Positions 33,214-43,253 of a stretch of DNA of 64,000 nucleotides are shown piece by piece (position 1 is the first letter of the stretch; every line of letters begins with the position of its first letter). Position numbers and translations under genes: made by a program. Origin of the DNA: Colwellia sp. (GTDB lineage Bacteria > Pseudomonadota > Gammaproteobacteria > Enterobacterales > Alteromonadaceae); NCBI GenBank assembly GCA_026196955.1, contig JAPHTO010000015.1, positions 1 to 64,000 of the forward strand, given 5' to 3'. The notes under the pieces are model-generated. The model was not told the origin of the DNA. It made no database searches and saw only the letters and a program-made list of their open reading frames with translations.

Positions 33214-35970
33214 TTAAAACCTTACAGTGACTGTTGCGCCAAAGTAGCGGTTGAAATCTCTTGGTACATTGCCAGCAAGTGTTGAGCCTTTATCAACACC
33301 TCGACCTAAGCCATAGGTTTCACTAGTGTAACTATCAGCACCACCAGTGATTGGGTCAGTATAATAGGCACTGCTACCAACGGCTCTATCTAGCATACTA
33401 TCACCATAGGTCGATTTACGTGAATAGTAATGTTTATCAAAGATGTTTTTCACATAGAATGAAACGCTATAGTCGTTGTCGTTTGAATTCCAACCGAAAA
33501 ACAAGTTGTAAATACCACGCGCATCAAGGTTAACCTCTGGCAGTGCTAAAGCACCATGCTCAGGAGACTCATCACCTTTATAGCGGTAGTTCAACTTAAC
33601 ATAACCATTGCCGCCTAAGAAATCATGATCATATTTAATATTTAAATTACCTTGCCACTCTGGAGAGCCAGCTAAACGATCACCTTCTAAATCATAAACG
33701 CTACGTTTTTTAGGTTTAGGGTTGGTGGCTGATCTTGTCGTTAGTATGTCATAACATTCATCTGTGCCTTTTAAGTGAGGAGGACAGTTAAGTACAGCGT
33801 CACTTTCACCAAAGTAGGCATCAAGGTAATTTAAGTTACCTGAAAATTCAAGATGCTCAATAGGTTGGTAAATGAAGTCGAAATCAACCCCTTTACTAAT
33901 TAACGTACCTGCGTTCATTAATTCTCTGATATAAACAGGGCGTATTTCTGTCTCACCAGTGATAGGGTCGGTAACTTCACTCGCGCCACGCGTTGTATCG
34001 TACGATATAGAGCGTATTCTATCTTGGTAATTCTCGTATTCAGCATAGAATATAGAAGCGTTTAATCTTAGGGTATTGTCAAGCCAGTCAGAGCGAACAC
34101 CAATCTCATAGTTAATTGAGTCTTCACCTTCAATTGGACCGGCAGCAACAAAATCATCGTTATCAAGAACGGTATCAGGAGACCACCAAGCAACACCTTT
34201 ATAACCGGTTGCAATAGAGGCGTAAGTCATTACCTCTTCAATAGGGTAGTATTTTATTGCTGCACGACCTAACACCTTATTCTCTGCATGCGTATTGTGT
34301 AAGCGCTCAAAGTCAGTGCCTGGCATATCAAAATTACGTTTATTGATTAATTCTCCGGTTTCTGGGTCTGTAGCTCCATCAAATATTACCGGTAGCCAGT
34401 CTGTGTACTCTTGCTCTTCACGTAAAACACGAGCACCAACGGTTGCGGTTAACTTCTCAGTTAAATGAAAGTCAATACTACCAAAAATAGCAAAGTTTTC
34501 AGTCTCTAAAGTAACGTCTTCAGGGGTATAACGCACTGTCTGCATCTTACTACCCCAAGTTGTTGTCGTGGGGTTAAAGTCCGTCATGTTGAAGGGGACT
34601 TCGCGTTGCTCGCCACAAAACTCTACATTAAAAGTGTCTAAGTTTATTTGACTAAGCTGTAAGCCTGGATCATTACAGAATAAAGCTTGTTGTCTACGCT
34701 CAGTATCATTACTGAAATAGGCAGCGCCAAGGATATATTCATAATCTTCACTTTCAGGGGAAGCTATTCTAAATTCATGTTGTACAGTTTGAGAGCGCGT
34801 TTTGCCAGCCCAAGTATACGGTGAAGTATTGATAGCAATTGACGCTGCAGTTTCATTAGAGTACATATCAAAATCACGATAATAACCTGCATAAACCATG
34901 TCATAGTCGCCCATAGCCCAGTTAAGCTCTAAAGACGTACCAGTATTTTTTAGCTCACCCGGATCATGACTACCATGATATGACGTTTTATCGTTATACT
35001 CACCTTCAGGTGTTTGAGAAAGTATATGTGCGCGTGAGTTTGCAACAGGCACGCCATCTACCATTTCAACTAACCCGCCTTCAAGGTAACGTGGATCGTT
35101 GAGTTGTTCATCGCTTAAAATGGGGCGGTCATGGCGTATATAGACACGGTTGCCTGGGCCATAATTAGATTTTGTGTGATCTAAACGCCATAATAAACTG
35201 GTGTCGTCATCAAAATAATGTAGCACTTGCACTTTGCCGGCACTATCATCACCTGAGCCACCATGGTCTTGACCATCAATAACATTTTCAATATGGCCAT
35301 CTTTGTACTTGTGCGCTAAGTTTAACCTAACAGCTGTTGAGTCACTTAGTACCTTGTTAAACGTACCTTGTAATGTATAGTCAAAGCCATCAGCAGCTTC
35401 GGCAAAGCCAGCTTTTAATTTACCAGAATCACCGTTAAAATTTGGTCTATTGCTGATAACATGTAAAGCACCAGCAGAGGTGTTTTTACCAAATAAAGTG
35501 CCTTGCGGCCCTTTTAATAATTCTACTCGCTGATTATCACCTAACAAACTGTGAATAGCAGAAGAGCGCGCCATGACTTCACCATCAATGATAATTGCGG
35601 CACTCGGCTCTGAAGAAATATTGACTTGAATGGTACCAACACCACGAATGGCTAATGACGTTGTGCGTGGATCATTTCTGTCTGAAAAAGTTAAACCCGG
35701 TAATAATTCAGCCACATCCATAAAATTACTGAGTTCAGCTTGTTCAATATCTTTACCAGTTATTGCGCCAATAGAGATTGGCACATCTTGTAAAGGCTCG
35801 ACTCTTTTTTGACTCGTTACCGTTATAACTTCAATTCCTTTCGCTTCATCTTCCTTTCCGACTTCTTCTGCTTGCACAGAGCCAGTATAAGTTGCAATGG
35901 CGAGTGATAATGGCAGCATTTTAATCACTTTCTTGGTGTGAATACCAACATCTATTTCCCGTTTTAACAT
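33214..35970 (-). CDS. TonB-dependent outer-membrane receptor
   Basis: A 918-residue receptor importing a large ligand, here most likely an oligosaccharide from the surrounding locus. A signal peptide ends near residue 34 (GSVQA). The TonB box region is IEVITVTSQKR. The plug domain (about 55-170) holds DVPISIGAITG and ELLKGPQGTLFGKNTSAGALHVISNRP. The barrel ends with a C-terminal Phe (ATVTVRF). AGGAG lies ten bases before the ATG. There is no SusD-like partner, as usual in gammaproteobacteria. Upstream, the 800-bp intergenic region holds phased GAAA elements and a 16-bp palindrome. Confidence 0.93.
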   Translation of the reverse strand: MLKREIDVGIHTKKVIKMLPLSLAIATYTGSVQAEEVGKEDEAKGIEVITVTSQKRVEPLQDVPISIGAITGKDIEQAELSNFMDVAELLPGLTFSDRNDPRTTSLAIRGVGTIQVNISSEPSAAIIIDGEVMARSSAIHSLLGDNQRVELLKGPQGTLFGKNTSAGALHVISNRPNFNGDSGKLKAGFAEAADGFDYTLQGTFNKVLSDSTAVRLNLAHKYKDGHIENVIDGQDHGGSGDDSAGKVQVLHYFDDDTSLLWRLDHTKSNYGPGNRVYIRHDRPILSDEQLNDPRYLEGGLVEMVDGVPVANSRAHILSQTPEGEYNDKTSYHGSHDPGELKNTGTSLELNWAMGDYDMVYAGYYRDFDMYSNETAASIAINTSPYTWAGKTRSQTVQHEFRIASPESEDYEYILGAAYFSNDTERRQQALFCNDPGLQLSQINLDTFNVEFCGEQREVPFNMTDFNPTTTTWGSKMQTVRYTPEDVTLETENFAIFGSIDFHLTEKLTATVGARVLREEQEYTDWLPVIFDGATDPETGELINKRNFDMPGTDFERLHNTHAENKVLGRAAIKYYPIEEVMTYASIATGYKGVAWWSPDTVLDNDDFVAAGPIEGEDSINYEIGVRSDWLDNTLRLNASIFYAEYENYQDRIRSISYDTTRGASEVTDPITGETEIRPVYIRELMNAGTLISKGVDFDFIYQPIEHLEFSGNLNYLDAYFGESDAVLNCPPHLKGTDECYDILTTRSATNPKPKKRSVYDLEGDRLAGSPEWQGNLNIKYDHDFLGGNGYVKLNYRYKGDESPEHGALALPEVNLDARGIYNLFFGWNSNDNDYSVSFYVKNIFDKHYYSRKSTYGDSMLDRAVGSSAYYTDPITGGADSYTSETYGLGRGVDKGSTLAGNVPRDFNRYFGATVTVRF

Positions 35971-36513
35971 TAGGTTATTTCTCCTATTCTATTTATAAGT
36001 ATGCATATTGAAAATAACGCTAATCTAAGATCTATAGTCTTTAAAAAATAAAGCGAAACAGCCAGGCCTTTATTGTTTTACTAATTGTAATCTTACGAAA
36101 AGCTATTTATCAAACAATTCTCGAAAGCAAAGAGAGTAAACTTGCTTATTATTTCTCACTTGCGAAAATAAATTGAAACCTTTTGAAAGTAGATTATATT
36201 CAAAAGTAAACAAAAGCAAGCTTTTTGTTAAAAGGTAAGTGTAAAAAATGTTCACACCTTTCTATTAAAGAGTTTTATTTGCATTTTTCCTCAATAAAAT
36301 AGCCAATTTAATTGACTGGTAGGTGTTTAGTATTTTTAAAAATAAAGTTATGAAACCTCATTTTCTAAATGTTTTATGTCAAAGTATAAAAATGGTTGTG
36401 TATCTTTGGTTAGTTTAATGTTTTATATATCAAATATTTATTGTGATTTTGACGTGAAAGAAAGTCTCGTTTGCTAATTAGGGCAAGGAATGAAGTATTG
36501 TAAAAAGTCATTT

Positions 36514-36529
36514 TTTCATTTAAATGAAA
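36514..36529. promoter_or_regulatory. Perfect 16-bp palindrome, candidate operator
   Basis: TTTCATTTAAATGAAA reads the same on both strands. It shares its TTTCATTT half with an element at 49409 upstream of a sulfatase gene. It may be a repressor site of the glycan locus; no binding data. Confidence 0.4.
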
Positions 36530-36706
36530 GACGTTAATACTATTTACTGATATTAACGTTGAACTATATTTACAAATAATCTAAGTCACTTTCGATAGGT
36601 TACTTTTCTATTTTAATAAAGAGGGTGATTTTCAATATAAGCGTGCAAAGGGCTATAGTGACAAGGGGCAGGTCTACATTCTTTTGTTTAGGTAACAAAG
36701 AGAGAG

Positions 36707-36748
36707 GCAAGCTAGCTAAAGTGTGCTCTTTTATTTTAGCTAGCTTGC
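36707..36748 (-). terminator. Terminator-like hairpin after the GH20 gene
   Basis: GCAAGCTAGCTAAA (36707-36720) and TTTAGCTAGCTTGC (36735-36748) form a perfect 14-bp stem with a 14-base loop. It lies 29 bp beyond the GH20 stop. The minus-strand tail TCTCTCTTTG is only moderately T-rich, so efficiency is uncertain. Confidence 0.6.
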
Positions 36749-36776
36749 AGGAAGTAGAATGAATTAAATCATATTA

Positions 36777-38330
36777 TTAATGATAAATGCTTGGTGGTGC
36801 ATTTCCGACAGCACTTAAGCGCTTGAGTAAGCCATTAACAGATTCTGAGCCTTTACTCCCCCAAATCCGCTCAGCAATTACGGCTTTAGCTTCGATAGAT
36901 TTACCTTCAAACCATTGATCTGAATGCTCTAGTGCTTTGTCAGACCAAATACTGACTTTATAACCTAGTACGTTACCCTGAGTCTCAGGTTGCCACTTTT
37001 CATAAATTTTCTTGGTATCAACGATGCCATAGCCATCACTATTTTCTAGGCCAGGACTAACGTATAGCAAGCTTTCAGGCGTTAGCACAACTTGATACCC
37101 GTCTTTAATAATTTGCTCTTGCCTAGGAAGGTTCCATACGTCAACAATAATGTCCTTTGCGGGTTGTAGTGTGGTTTTATTGTCAGCAAATCGCCACCAG
37201 TTCCATATTTTTGTCTGTTTACCATGAGACTTCACCAGTTCATTGACTTCATTTAGCCATTCAATGAAGATATCACCAGGTCTGCCATAGCCTTTATCTA
37301 ACATGGTTTGCATTAACTCTGGACATTGATATTTTTGTGGGTCGTATTGATACTCATCACCACCAACATGAAAATATGGACCATCAAACAAAGGAATAAA
37401 CTCATTCAAAAGCGCATTAATCCAGTCACGATTCTTTTGTTTGGTGATATCTATAGTCCATGCTTTGTTTTGCTTATTGGACTCCTCTCCCTGCCATTTA
37501 GCCAGTCTCATTGACTCACAACTAAATGCAAGGTCGGGCTTAAAGTCAGTCATAAAAGTAGCATGAGCAGGAACATCTATTTCTGGCACTATGTTGATGT
37601 GATACTGATTGGCAATATCTTGTAAGCGACGGATATCTTCTTTACTGTACGCTTCCTTTGAAGCGAGCCCTGGGTATGTATCACTTTGCAGGCGAAAGCC
37701 TACCCAATCAGTAAAATGTAAATGTAAAGTATTCAGCTTAAACCACGCCATATTACGCATGAGTGATTCCAGGTATTCCATTTCAAAATAGCGTCTACCG
37801 ACATCAAGCATGATGCCTCTAACCTTAAAGTCGGGACTATCAATACCTTGGCCTTTGCTGAGCGATATATTATCTTTTGACGTTTTTAGCATTTGTAATA
37901 GCGTTTGATTACCATAAAATATGCCATGGTTATTCGCCGCAGAGATAATGATCTTGTCTCTTATGGTTAGTTGATAAGCTTCAGCAGTTCCCTTAAATAT
38001 TTCATTTTTTGGTTCAATGTTGAGGTATATATCATTTGCCTTGGCGCTATTAGCCACTTTAATCTTTAAGTTTAGATTAGTGATAAATTTTATATCTTGC
38101 TGTAATAGCTCAGCTGTTGGTAAAAGATTTTTTTCATCCGTGGCATTAATGACAATACTTGAATTCTTGTTTAACTTTAATTGACCTTGGCTTGGGTGCC
38201 ATTCTTTAAGTGCAGGTAGCAACGCATGATTAGCCAATGTAGTCATTGAGAAAAAACAGCTTAATATAATTAAAAGTGTTCGGGTTAAAACGATATTTTT
38301 TTTCATAATACTTGTCCATTTAATCTTCAT
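36777..38330 (-). CDS. GH20 beta-N-acetylhexosaminidase, paralogue A
   Basis: A 517-residue (509 from the ATG at 38306) exported glycoside hydrolase releasing terminal beta-linked GlcNAc or GalNAc. A signal peptide ends near TTLANHA. The GH20 N-terminal domain (about 35-170) is followed by the catalytic barrel, opening with KVRGIMLDVGRRYFEMEYL, then HLHFTDWVGFRLQS and the catalytic Asp-Glu pair in HVGGDEYQYD. It shares GGDEYxYDxxKYxCPELMQ and IWNWWRF with the gene at 44453, so the two are paralogues of one subfamily. It overlaps or abuts the upstream sulfatase gene, forming one operon. Confidence 0.93.
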   Translation of the reverse strand: MKIKWTSIMKKNIVLTRTLLIILSCFFSMTTLANHALLPALKEWHPSQGQLKLNKNSSIVINATDEKNLLPTAELLQQDIKFITNLNLKIKVANSAKANDIYLNIEPKNEIFKGTAEAYQLTIRDKIIISAANNHGIFYGNQTLLQMLKTSKDNISLSKGQGIDSPDFKVRGIMLDVGRRYFEMEYLESLMRNMAWFKLNTLHLHFTDWVGFRLQSDTYPGLASKEAYSKEDIRRLQDIANQYHINIVPEIDVPAHATFMTDFKPDLAFSCESMRLAKWQGEESNKQNKAWTIDITKQKNRDWINALLNEFIPLFDGPYFHVGGDEYQYDPQKYQCPELMQTMLDKGYGRPGDIFIEWLNEVNELVKSHGKQTKIWNWWRFADNKTTLQPAKDIIVDVWNLPRQEQIIKDGYQVVLTPESLLYVSPGLENSDGYGIVDTKKIYEKWQPETQGNVLGYKVSIWSDKALEHSDQWFEGKSIEAKAVIAERIWGSKGSESVNGLLKRLSAVGNAPPSIYH

Positions 38331-38331
38331 G

Positions 38332-39828
38332 CTAAACCCCTTTTGGCTCGGCCATTGTTGTGCGCCACTGTTGGTGTAAAGCTTTTAATCGCTTAACAAT
38401 CTCGGGATGATCTTTGGCAATATTTTTTGCTTCGGCTGGATCAGTTGATAAATCAAATAGCTGAGTACCTAGTTTTAACTCAACCATTTCAAATTTAGCA
38501 TGCTCGTTGCTGTTTACTTGTTTTAATTTCCAATTGTTATCTCTAACAGCATACTCATAATGAGTATCCCAAATTAATGTCGGGTGATTAAGGGTCTTGT
38601 CAGTGCCGAGCAGTAATTCACTTATGTCTATACCATTGATGTTTTTAGGCTTTTCAGCACCAGCAAAACTTCCTAGGGTAGGCATAATGTCCATTGTACT
38701 GATGGTATTATCAATGACTTGATTAGCAGCAATAACGCCAGGCCAAGCAGCTAACATAGGAATGCGAATACCTCCTTCATCTAAAGTGTACTTACTACCA
38801 CGTAAATGGCCATTATTGGCGTATATAGGGGTAGAGCCACCGTTGTCACTAATAAACAGCACCAGTGTTTTTTCTTCAAGGCCTTGTGCTTTGATTGTGT
38901 CGAGTACCTTGCCTATTTCTCGATCCATATATTCAAGTTGGCCAAGGTAGTATGCGCGACCGTTGGGGTTATTAGGGTAGCGCCCTTTTTGATACCACTG
39001 ATAATAACTTTCTTTTTCTGGTTGCCAGTCTTCAATACCGCTTAAGCCCTTTTCTTTAAGGTATTCTTTGGGTAATTGGTGAGTGAAATTATGTACGGCA
39101 TTAAAGGCTAGCTGTAAATAAAACTTATTGTGTTTATTATCGCTGATAAATTCCCGCGCTTTAGCACCAAATAACTCAGTGGTTATGCCAGTAGCGGAAA
39201 CTTTTTCCTTATTACTCCACATACTATCCATGCGTAAGCTTTGGCCTGTTTTTCGATTATATTTTTTTTTGTCTGCTAAGTGTTGTTGCTGTTTAGCATC
39301 ATCGTGAATTAAAAAATGTTTACGCCCGCCTGCAAAGCCATAAAAACTATCAAAGCCATGGTTTATAGGGAAGTCGCGACTTTCTGGTGAATTTGAGCTG
39401 TAATGGTATTTGCCGACGTAGCCAGTGTGATAACCAACTGTTTTCAGCATTTCAGCAATGGTTGTGAATTCAGGTGACATTTCATTAAGGCCATAGAAAT
39501 AACCCCCTTGGCGTTGCGGATAACTTCCAGTTAGGAGCCCCATTCTTGAGGTATTACACACAGGAGAGGTGACATAAGATTGGGTAAAGCGAATACCTGA
39601 GCTAGCTAACTTGTCCAAATTTGGCGTACTCACATCGCCTGCTAACTTTGCTGCGCTTAAATCAGCATAGCCCATATCATCGGCAATAATCATGATTATA
39701 TTGGGGGTTTCTTGCTTTACTGGTGATGAATGGTTTGTCTCAGTGTTATTTTTATCTGAATTACAGGCGAATAAAATAACAGAACATACTGATAATGCAG
39801 CAGTTTTTAAGGTGTTACTTTTAAACAC
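38332..39828 (-). CDS. S1-family sulfatase with atypical CNTSR motif
   Basis: A 498-residue sulfatase lipoprotein (LFAC lipobox near residue 22). The metal-binding start PNIIMIIADDMGYADL, the AGYVGKYHYSS-type segment and LFISDNGGSTPIYANNG are all typical. The active-site peptide reads VCNTSRMGLLTG: the formylglycine Cys is present, but the usual Pro/Ala two residues on is Thr. Start is GTG at 39828 behind a strong AGGAGGAA. It is cotranscribed with the GH20 gene and divergent from another sulfatase. It probably removes sulfate from a hexosamine before or after GH20 action. Confidence 0.93.
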   Translation of the reverse strand: MFKSNTLKTAALSVCSVILFACNSDKNNTETNHSSPVKQETPNIIMIIADDMGYADLSAAKLAGDVSTPNLDKLASSGIRFTQSYVTSPVCNTSRMGLLTGSYPQRQGGYFYGLNEMSPEFTTIAEMLKTVGYHTGYVGKYHYSSNSPESRDFPINHGFDSFYGFAGGRKHFLIHDDAKQQQHLADKKKYNRKTGQSLRMDSMWSNKEKVSATGITTELFGAKAREFISDNKHNKFYLQLAFNAVHNFTHQLPKEYLKEKGLSGIEDWQPEKESYYQWYQKGRYPNNPNGRAYYLGQLEYMDREIGKVLDTIKAQGLEEKTLVLFISDNGGSTPIYANNGHLRGSKYTLDEGGIRIPMLAAWPGVIAANQVIDNTISTMDIMPTLGSFAGAEKPKNINGIDISELLLGTDKTLNHPTLIWDTHYEYAVRDNNWKLKQVNSNEHAKFEMVELKLGTQLFDLSTDPAEAKNIAKDHPEIVKRLKALHQQWRTTMAEPKGV

Positions 39829-39941
39829 TACTTCCTCCTAAATGTTGTTTTAGCTATACAAAGCTGTACAGTTCAATGTGATTATTTCTAACTCTACTGT
39901 ATTTTTAACTTGCTAACAACGGGTTTCGTAACTATAGTTTG

Positions 39942-39960
39942 CTTTCAAATTCTTTTGAAG
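39942..39960. promoter_or_regulatory. Candidate operator between divergent sulfatase genes
   Basis: CTTTCAAATTCTTTTGAAG is an imperfect inverted repeat with two TTTC/TTTT blocks 10 bp apart, similar to the phased GAAAG elements at other promoters of this locus. Confidence 0.35.
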
Positions 39961-40061
39961 TATGTTTTTTGATGCTGGACATGTGTTTTTTTATAACTAT
40001 TGAAAGGGTATCTTTAGGCAGCAATGTAAACAATAATTAAACGCGAAAGGTTACCGAAGCT

Positions 40062-41468
40062 ATGTTTAATATATTTATTCTTATAATCGCTTTTGTTTTT
40101 TCTGCGGTTACTAATGAGCTACAGGCTCAAGGCAGTGATAACAGTCAAAAAATAAAGCGTACCAATTTTATTGTTATTTTAATTGATGATGCTGGCTACA
40201 GTGATTTTGGTACTTATGGTAGCAAGGATTTTAAAACACCTGCAATAGATAAGTTGGCAGCAGAAGGGGTCAAGTTTACCGAAGCTTATGTTACCGCGTC
40301 AGTGTGTAGTCCTTCGAGAGCGGGATTATTAACAGGCCGTTATCAGCAAAAGTTTGGGCATGAAGCTAATCTGTCTGAGCCGGCACCACATGGCTCGGTG
40401 CGAGAACTGTCGGGGTTGCCTTTATCAGAGTCAACCATTGCCGATTTGCTACAACAAAATGGCTATAAAACTTCGGCATTCGGAAAATGGCATCTAGGCT
40501 CGGCAGACAGGTTTCATCCGCTGAATCGCGGTTTTAGCGAATTCTATGGCTTCCTTGGTGGCGGACGTTCGTATTTTCCTTACCGCAGCGAAAAATATGC
40601 ACCGCTCCAGCAACTATTACATAACACTATCCCTATTAAGTCATCTGGTTATTTAACCGACAACTTAACGGAGCAAGCAATAGATTTTATTGAGCGTAAT
40701 CGAGAAGAAGATTTTTTTATATACCTTGCTTATAACGCTGTTCATACCCCAATGCAGGCACCTGATGATTTACTTGAAAAATATAATCATATAAAAAAAC
40801 CAAGACGTAGAGCGTTGGCGGCGATGACAGCCGCTCTCGATAATAATATTGCTCGGCTAACCAAGCGGCTGAAAACGTTAGGGTTAGAGCAAGACACCAT
40901 GGTTATTTTTCTCAATGATAATGGCGGCCCAACGCCATATAACTTTTCCCTTAATACACCTTTGACAGGAATGAAGGGCACAGTAAAAGAGGGCGGTGTA
41001 CGAGTCCCTTTTATCATAAAATGGCCAGATAAAATTAAAGCACAGCAAGAGATAATTTCACCAATATCTTCATTAGATATTTACCCTACCATTGCAAAAG
41101 CGGCTGACATTGTGATTCCTGATCATAAAGCTTACGACGGTATAGATTTAGTCGATTATATTGCTCAAGCAACCCCTAAGCCCAGAACCTTATATTGGAA
41201 AAGAGGTTATCACTCAGCTATAAGGCAGGGAAACCTTAAGCTTATTCGTTATCCAGACAGGTTGCCTGAGTTATTTAATGTGAGAAAAGATCCGAGTGAA
41301 TCTGAAAATTTAGCTTTGGCTCAGCCAAAAAAAGTGCATGAATTACTTAAAGCTTTTTTCGACTGGGAGCACCAGTTAGCAAACCCATTATGGGGAATTG
41401 ATACTTATTGGAAAGCGGAAGCGCTGCGTCAATATGAGCAAGACTATGTGATGCGAAACTTTAATTAA
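40062..41468 (+). CDS. S1-family sulfatase (CSPSR)
   Basis: A 468-residue periplasmic sulfatase with a cleavable signal peptide (to about residue 23). The metal site is NFIVILIDDAGYSDFG, the formylglycine motif is VCSPSRAGLLTGRYQQKFGHE, and the segments SAFGKWHLGS and IFLNDNGGPTPY supply further ligands. The C-terminus ends in the usual DLSEDPSE-like variant NVRKDPSESENLA. First gene of a five-gene plus-strand run of glycan-degrading enzymes. The exact sulfate position cannot be assigned without a subfamily search. Confidence 0.95.
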   Translation: MFNIFILIIAFVFSAVTNELQAQGSDNSQKIKRTNFIVILIDDAGYSDFGTYGSKDFKTPAIDKLAAEGVKFTEAYVTASVCSPSRAGLLTGRYQQKFGHEANLSEPAPHGSVRELSGLPLSESTIADLLQQNGYKTSAFGKWHLGSADRFHPLNRGFSEFYGFLGGGRSYFPYRSEKYAPLQQLLHNTIPIKSSGYLTDNLTEQAIDFIERNREEDFFIYLAYNAVHTPMQAPDDLLEKYNHIKKPRRRALAAMTAALDNNIARLTKRLKTLGLEQDTMVIFLNDNGGPTPYNFSLNTPLTGMKGTVKEGGVRVPFIIKWPDKIKAQQEIISPISSLDIYPTIAKAADIVIPDHKAYDGIDLVDYIAQATPKPRTLYWKRGYHSAIRQGNLKLIRYPDRLPELFNVRKDPSESENLALAQPKKVHELLKAFFDWEHQLANPLWGIDTYWKAEALRQYEQDYVMRNFN

Positions 41469-41523
41469 ATAACACTAATTGTTAAATAATAATGAAAGTA
41501 AACACATAACTTATAGGTAATTT

Positions 41524-43203
41524 ATGAATACGCGCAAAAGAAAATGTAGAGGTTTTTTCCTATTAATGGTGCTGAGTTTATTTTTTGGGCATGTAGTTAA
41601 TATTAGTGCTCAAGAGGTATTTTCAGATAACGCCAATACTGTTGTTAAAAAAAATACCCGCTCTAATATGGTTATAGCGCCCAGCTTTGGTGAAATTATC
41701 CCACAACCCGTTAGCTTTAAAGAAGGAGTAGGGCATACAGATTTTTCTCAGCTTAGCGAAATTTTGCTAGATCGAGAAAATGAAGAGCTTGTTAAAGTAG
41801 CAAACTATTTTTTGGCAAATTTCTCGACGGCCTTAAGTAACAAGGTCGCGCTTATTCAGGATATAAGCAGTAAAGGGAGTGAACTAGTTAAAAAAAAGGA
41901 GAAATCAAAAGCAAAAGTACAATTAAAACTCGAGCTAGTTGATAACCTTCAAGGGGGCGCTGAAGCATATCAACTTGATATTAATGCTCACCTTATTCGT
42001 TTACAAGGCACAACGGTAGCAGGAATTTTTCGCGGCATACAAACGCTTAAACAGTTGCTAAACCCTGAAATTGAACAAGCATCAGCTTCTAGTAAGCGAG
42101 CTTGGTTAGTGAGGCAAGGGAGTATTGTTGATTACCCTCGCTTCGCTTATCGCGGTTTTATGCTTGATGTATCAAGGCACTTTTATACTGTTGCAGAAGT
42201 GAAACAAGCGATTGACTACCTGGCTGCTTATAAGATCAATATTTTTCATTTTCATCTAACTAATGATCAAGGTTGGCGCATTGAAATTCCTAAATGGCCT
42301 CGGTTGACTGAAGTTGGTAGTAACTCAGCCGTTGGTCAAAAAACTTGCTCTGGATGCTTTTATAGTTTGGCTGAGTATAGTGATATTGTTCAATATGCTA
42401 ATGATCGTCATATCACACTTATTCCTGAAATTTCTGTACCAGGACACATTAAGGCGGCATTAGCTTCCTACCCGGAAGAGCTTTATTGCGAAGGCGATAA
42501 GCCTGATTGGCCGTATACCGATATTTTTGTCAGGGTTAGCTCATTGTGTTTTGGCAACGAAGAAATTTATCAGTTTTTTGATGATGTCATTGCCGCCATA
42601 GCGCCATTAACAACCGGCGAATATATTCATGTTGGTGGCGATGAAACGCCTAAATGGGTAAAGCATAAAGATTATGCAGACTTTATGCTTAGGGCTAAAA
42701 AAACGCTGACTAAACATGGCAAAAAAATGATGGGCTGGACCAATGATTTAGGCAATGTTGCAAATATAGGCAGTGAAGTGATTGGTCATCATTGGTCAGT
42801 TGAAGATACCTGTTGTGAAACTACCTTAAATATGGCGAAACAAGGAAGCAAGATTGTGTTATCGCCAGCAAATAAAACTTATCTTGATCTAAAATATGAT
42901 GCGAGCACTGTCTTAGGTTTGAACTGGGCTGGTTATAATAGTTTAGAGAACTCCTATCGTTGGGATCCGGCTACTTTTGTTAATGCTTTAGCAGAAAGCG
43001 CTATTTATGGTATTGAAGCGCCTTTGTGGGGAGAAACTATTAATTCGTTAGAAGATGCGCAATATATGATATTTCCCCGTCTTTTATCCTTAGCTGAAGT
43101 TGCTTGGAGCCCCCAGTTATCACGTTCATGGACTGATTTTCATCAACGAGTTAAGCAACATCAAATTCGTTTGAAAATAGCGAAAATCAACTTTCATCAA
43201 TAA
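41524..43203 (+). CDS. GH20 beta-N-acetylhexosaminidase (canonical)
   Basis: A 559-residue exported hexosaminidase with a signal peptide ending near ISAQ. The GH20b domain covers about 45-190. The catalytic domain begins YRGFMLDVSRHFYTVAEV and continues with FHFHLTNDQGWRIEIPKWPRL, EISVPGHIKAAL and the catalytic pair in HVGGDETPKWVKH. LNWAGY and a Trp near the end complete the sugar pocket. It differs from the two paralogues at 36777 and 44453 and is closer to standard chitobiase-type enzymes. It probably releases beta-GlcNAc or GalNAc after desulfation. Confidence 0.95.
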   Translation: MNTRKRKCRGFFLLMVLSLFFGHVVNISAQEVFSDNANTVVKKNTRSNMVIAPSFGEIIPQPVSFKEGVGHTDFSQLSEILLDRENEELVKVANYFLANFSTALSNKVALIQDISSKGSELVKKKEKSKAKVQLKLELVDNLQGGAEAYQLDINAHLIRLQGTTVAGIFRGIQTLKQLLNPEIEQASASSKRAWLVRQGSIVDYPRFAYRGFMLDVSRHFYTVAEVKQAIDYLAAYKINIFHFHLTNDQGWRIEIPKWPRLTEVGSNSAVGQKTCSGCFYSLAEYSDIVQYANDRHITLIPEISVPGHIKAALASYPEELYCEGDKPDWPYTDIFVRVSSLCFGNEEIYQFFDDVIAAIAPLTTGEYIHVGGDETPKWVKHKDYADFMLRAKKTLTKHGKKMMGWTNDLGNVANIGSEVIGHHWSVEDTCCETTLNMAKQGSKIVLSPANKTYLDLKYDASTVLGLNWAGYNSLENSYRWDPATFVNALAESAIYGIEAPLWGETINSLEDAQYMIFPRLLSLAEVAWSPQLSRSWTDFHQRVKQHQIRLKIAKINFHQ

Positions 43204-43253
43204 TAAATCATTATTCATTTATAGGTAAACAGTTAACCATATAGGCAGAGACT

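Larger units (their letters stand above)
35971..36776. other. Long A/T-rich regulatory region of the TonB receptor gene
   Basis: No gene is seen. GAAA-type elements occur at 36164, 36175 and 36185, about 10-11 bp apart, then AAAAG at 36202 and 36212. A perfect 16-bp palindrome TTTCATTTAAATGAAA lies at 36514-36529, and the GH20 terminator hairpin at 36707-36748. The remainder is featureless A/T-rich DNA. Confidence 0.5.
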
